Part shown: piece by piece, positions 21,901-27,900 of the stretch
Layout of the letters: each line of letters begins with the position of its first letter
Numbering within the stretch: the stretch's first letter is position 1
Assembly (NCBI GenBank): GCA_947625055.1
Contig: CANQMT010000001.1
Span: forward strand, 1-64,000
Length of the DNA: 64,000 nt
Direction: 5' to 3'
DNA from: an uncultured Monoglobus sp.
GTDB taxonomy: Bacteria > Bacillota > Clostridia > Monoglobales > Monoglobaceae
Program-made: the position numbers and the translations under genes
The notes under the pieces: generated by a model
The model's input: the letters and a program-made list of their open reading frames with translations, nothing else
Database searches by the model: none
Told to the model about the DNA's origin: nothing

Positions 21901-24900
21901 TATTCACCGATGCCGCTCCGCAGGACGGTGTGCTTTCGGATACGGTTAAGATCAATGATCAAAATGTCACCGTTTACGCGGTATGGGCGGCGGATATTAA
22001 CCATAACAAAACACCGGATTATAACGAGACGCCGCATACTCTGTCTTATGACGCTAACGGCGGCGAGGGAACACTGCCTGATCCTGTGAAGGTTCTGCCC
22101 GAGATCAAGATCAAGCTTGACGCCGAAAAGACATTCACTAAGACGGGCGCGGTATTTATCGGTTGGAGCCTTAACAGCTACTCTGAGCTTGTGACGAGCG
22201 CGGAGCAGGAAAACTCCCTCAGAATATACGAATATACTATGGGTAATGAGGACGTTACCGTTTACGCGCTGTATGCCGCTGATAATAACGGAGACGGAAC
22301 GCCGGATTACGGACGTTACACTTTGGAATATGACGCAAACGGAGCGGATGAGGGTTCTGCGCCTGACGACAATAACAAATACTCAACCGGAGCGGAAGTT
22401 ACGCTTAAAGAACCCGACGCTTCAATGAAAAAGACGGACGCGGTATTTATTGGCTGGAGCGAAAAAAAGAGTGAGGTTCAGAACGGTGACGGCAGCGCCA
22501 AGGTGTTTGACGCCGCCCCCGCGGAAGGCGTGATCACAAAAAGCGTTAAGATCGACGCGGATAACGTGACTGTTTACGCGGTATGGGCCGAGGACGGCAA
22601 CGGAAACGGCAAGCCGGATTATGACGAGAGCTACAGCGTGACGTACAACTCAAACGGCGCGCCCGACACCGTTAAGCTGCCCGAAAACAAAACGGGTCTT
22701 GACTATAACTCCGAGGTCACGATCGGCGATATTACCGTGGGCCTCTCGGATGACAACGACGGAAAGGGAAAATACTATACCGACGACAACTACGTTAAGC
22801 ATTATTTCCTCGGCTGGAGCGAGGATAAGCACGCCGAGACCGGAGACGACAAATACGCTCCGAATTCCTCGGTAAAACTCAACAGCGCCGATATTACGCT
22901 CTACGCGATCTGGAGCGCGGACAGATATAAGGTTCTCTACTACATAAACGGCGAGCTTGACACCGCCAAGGTTGATCCGGATTTCAGAGACAGGAGTTAC
23001 ACGTTCGGCGAGACAGCGGCATTGTGGATGCCCGTCAGCGAGGCGGAATATCCGCAGGGCGCTGATGCGACAGTCTTCGCGGGCTGGAGCGCGGATGAGA
23101 GCATGGAAAACACCGTCCTCAGCAAAATACCCGCCGCCGGAACGCTTGTTACAAGCGTCAGCATCCCGAACAGGGATGTTCCGGTTTACGCGGTATGGGC
23201 CGAGGACAAGAACAACGACAATATACCGGATTACGCCAATGATATGTACCTCGTGAAGTATCATTCAAACGGCGGTTTCCCGGATCCCGTTGATCACATA
23301 TTCTTCGCCGACTATACAAGATTTTATTTAAAAGATCAGACAGCAGATCTCATTGGTCTTGACGAGGGCGCGAGACGCGTCTCAAGAGAAAGAGCTGTTC
23401 TGGTCGGCTGGGGCAAGGATGCTCACGAAGAGCTTGTGAAATCGGATGAGGAGCTTAACGCTTTGATCACGGATAAAGACAGCCTTAAGTTCACAGATCA
23501 GAACATCACCGTTTACGCGCTGTGGGCCGCGGATAAGAACGGCAACGACATACCGGATTACAAAGAAAATCCGCGAACGCTGAAATATGACATAAACGGC
23601 GGAAGCGGCGAGACTCCCGCTTCCGTGAGCGACCTTTTGGTCGGCGACAGCGTTGAGCTTGAAAAGACTCCCGCCATAACGCTGACCGATGCGGTATTCA
23701 TAGGCTGGAGCAGACAGCAGAGCGTTGTCAGCGCGGAAGGAAAACCCGTGATCTTTAAATCAGCTCCGGATGAGGGCGTGATCACGGACAGCGTGACCGT
23801 CGCCGATGACGATGAAAACGAAATCACCGTTTACGCGGTATGGGCCGATGATATTAACCATAACGGTGTTCCCGATTATAACGAGACGCCGCGCACTCTG
23901 ACTTATGACGCAAACGAGGGAAGCGGAAAGGTGCCCGCTTCCGTGACGGTTCTGCCGGGAATTAACATTGATCTTGAGGATAACGTTGATCTCACCAAAG
24001 AGAACGCGGTATTTGTAGGTTGGAGCCTGACAAAATACTCAAAGCCTATCACGAGTCTTGAGGAGGAGAGCGCGCTCAGGATCGACGAGTACACAATGGG
24101 CGACCGGAACGTGACCGTTTATGCTCTTTACGCGGCCGATCTTGACGACAACGGCGAGGCCGACTACGGCAGATTTAAGGTTGAGTATAATAAGAACGGA
24201 GCCGAAATCGGAGAAGCGCCGATCGACAATAATTGGTACTCGACGGGAACGACGGTAACGCTTAAAACTCCCGACGCTGACATGACTTTGCAGGGCGCGA
24301 TGTTCATAGGCTGGAGCTCGAACAAAAACGCCGTGAGCACGAGCGGCGGCAAACCGGTGATATTTACCGCGGCTCCCGCGGACGGAATTGTTGAGACAGA
24401 AGTTATGATCGGCAGCGCGAATGTGACGGTTTACGCGGTATGGGCCGCGGACACCAACAACAACGGTACTCCTGATTATGACGAATTCTACACGGTCGAC
24501 TATGACACAAACGGCGCTCCGGACAGCGTTAAAACGCCGACCGCCCACACCGGGCTCGCGCACAACGGAATAATTCAAATAAAAGATATTTCAGAAGGAC
24601 TTTCGACAGACGACGAGGGAAGATACTATACCGACGGAAACGGGGTTAAAGTATACTTCGAGGGCTGGAGCACGGACATTCATGCCGAAAAAGCGAACGC
24701 TGATCTGGCGCCCGGAAAGTATCTCAGCTTAAACAGCGCGAATGTTACGCTGCATGCCGTATGGAGAGCCGACAGATTTAAGGTTCTGTATTACATCGGC
24801 GGCGCGCTTGATACCGAATATGTGAGCGATGACTTCCGCGGCAGAACATACGCTTACGGCGAGACGGCTGCTCTGTGGATGCCCGTCAGCGAGGCGCAGC

Positions 24901-27900
24901 TTCCCGCGGGCGCTGCGGGAACCGTATTCGCCGGCTGGACGGACAGCAAAGAAACCGCCGAAAAGGTGCTTACCGAGGTTCCCGCTGCGGGAACGCTGAT
25001 TACGAGCGTGAATATCCCGAACCGAGATGTTCCGGTCTACGCAGTATGGGCCGAGGATAAGGACGGAGACAAAATTCCGGACTACGCCGACAGCATGTAC
25101 CTTGTGAAATATCATTCAAACGGCGGCTTCCCCGATCCCGAGGATCACATTTTCTTCGCCGACTATACAAGATATTACATCACAGGCGCCGTAGCCGAGC
25201 TTATTGATGTTGAAACCGAAGGCAGACAGCGCGTTTCACTGGAAGGCGCAGTATTGGTCGGCTGGGGCAAGGAGGCACATAGTGCTTTTGTGACCTCTGA
25301 TGAGGAGCTTGTGGGACTGCTTGCGGACAATGAGTATCTCACGTTCGGCAGCGATAACATAACGGTTTACGCGCTGTGGGCCGCGGATGAGAATGGCAAT
25401 GACATACCGGATTATAAGGAAGAGATTTACACTCTGACATATGACGAAAACGGCGGTCAGGGTACGGTTCCCGAGCCCGTGACGGGCCTGCTTGACGGCG
25501 AAAGCGTTGAGCTTGAGCAAAAAGCGGAGCTTTCGATGGATAAGGCGGTGTTCATAGGCTGGAGCGAAAGCGAGGAGGATGTTCGCGGCGCGAACGGCGA
25601 TCCGATTGTGTTCGTTTCCGCTCCGCCCAAGGACGGCGTGATTGTTGACAGCGTTGTGATCAAGGCTTCGGATGCGGCGGTATACGCCGTATGGGCCGCC
25701 GACACGAACGACAACGGAACGCCCGACTATGAAGAGGCGGCTCACACGTTGAGCTATAATGCCAACGACGGCGAGGGAACGGTTCCCTCGGCGGTGCCCG
25801 ATCTGCTTCCCGGCACGGATGTCAAACTTGACATGGCGCCCGGTCTTGCCAATAGCGGCGGAGTATTTGTCGGCTGGAGCCTGACAAAATATTCAAGGCT
25901 TATGACAAGCGCTGAGGAAGAAGCCGCACTGAGAATTAAGAATGACACATACACAATGGGCTTTGATGACGTCACGGTATTCGCGCTTTACGCTGCGGAT
26001 TCAAACGGCGACAACGTGCCCGATTATGGCCGCTATTCGGTGACGTACGACAAAAACGGAGCCGAGGGAAGCGCACCCGTTGACACTAACAAATATTCAA
26101 CCGGAAGCGTTATAAGGCTTGTTCAGCCGGGCTCCGACATGAGGCTTGCAGACGCTGTGTTCATCGGCTGGAGCGAAAATAAGGCAGAGGTTCAAAATGA
26201 GAACGGCGGAGCGAAAATTTTTGACGCCGCGCCCGAAAGCGGTATAATCACCGACAGCGTGACGATAACCACAAATGATGTGACGGTATACGCGGCATGG
26301 GCGGCGGATAAGAACAACAACGGAACCCCCGATTATAATGAGGGTTATACTGTTTCATATAACGCGAACGGCGCGCCCAACAGCGTTAAGATGCCCGAAG
26401 CGCAGACCGGCCTCGCGTACAACGCATCAGTCAAGACGGGCGACATAACCGAAGGCCTTGAGTCCGATACAAACGGACGCTATTACACTGACGAGAGCGA
26501 AGTGAAGCATTACTTCCTCGGCTGGAGCGTGAACGCGGACGGCGGAGATATTATAGCGGTCGGCGGCGATGTTATGATAAACAGCGCGAACGTAACGCTT
26601 TACGCAGTATGGAGCGCCGATAGGTATCATGTTGTATATGACATGAACGGAGGAAGCGGAACGGTTCCCGACGAATACGCGGGCAGGACCTATGCCTTTG
26701 ACGAGAACGCTGCGCTCTATATCCCGCTTGCGGACGAAAGACCGACAAAGGACGATGTTGTGTTTGTCGGCTGGAGCGAGACGCCGATAGACGACGCGCT
26801 GACCGCGCCTCCGGATTACGGAACGATCGTCACAAGCGTTACGCTGCAAAACGGCGACAAGACGGTTTACGCGGTATGGGCCGAGGATAAGAACAGCGAC
26901 AAGGTTCCCGATTACGCTGACAATATGTATCTCGTGAAGTACCATATAAACGGCGGAACCTTCCCGAAGACAACAGACGGCATATTCTTTGAGGATTACA
27001 CCCGCTACAAACTCAGCGGTCAGACCGCGGAGCTAATCTCGATCGATGAGGGCAGACAGCGCGTTATGCGCGACGGAGCCGTTTTGGTCGGCTGGGGCAA
27101 GGAAGCTCACGAAGAGCTTGTGAAATCGGCTGCCGAGCTTACGGAACTCTCCGCCGACAGCGCATATCTAACGTTCGCGGACAGCGACATCACTGTATAC
27201 GCGCTGTGGGCCGCGGATGAGAATGGCAACGATATACCGGATTACGAGGAAAAGACTTACACTCTGACATATGACGGAAACGGCGGCGAGGGATCGGTTC
27301 CCGAGCCCGTGACCGGCCTGCTTGACGGCGACGTTGTCACTCTTGACGGAGCGGTTGCGCCGAGTATGCAGGGATGTGAGTTCCTCGGCTGGTGCGACGA
27401 CAAAAACGCCATCACCGATGAAAACGGTAGCCCGATGATCTTTACTGAAGTTCCCGACGGTGTTGTCAAGGAAAGCGTCACGATCGCGGGAGCGGATGTT
27501 ACAGTCTATGCGGTATGGAATAAAATTCCCATTGCGGAATACGGAGTCGTTTATAATGCCAACGGCGGAAACGACAGTGTTCCGATTGACGAAAAGACCT
27601 ATCCGATAGGCGGAGACGTTCAGCTTATGGACAGAGGCGAAATGACGAGAGAGGGCGCGGTATTCCTCGGCTGGTCGAAGAACGCTCACGAGCAGATAAT
27701 CATGACCCAGGATGAGCTTTCAGAGAGAATTTTGTCCGCGGGCGAGATCATTCCGCTTGATCTTGGAGACAACAGCTCGGTTATGACATTGTTCGCGGTA
27801 TGGGGAATTGACATAACCGACGGCACGCACACCGTGGTTGAGGACGGAACGGCCGATTATTATCAGGTGTTCTATAATTCAAACGCAGGACGCGAGGATG

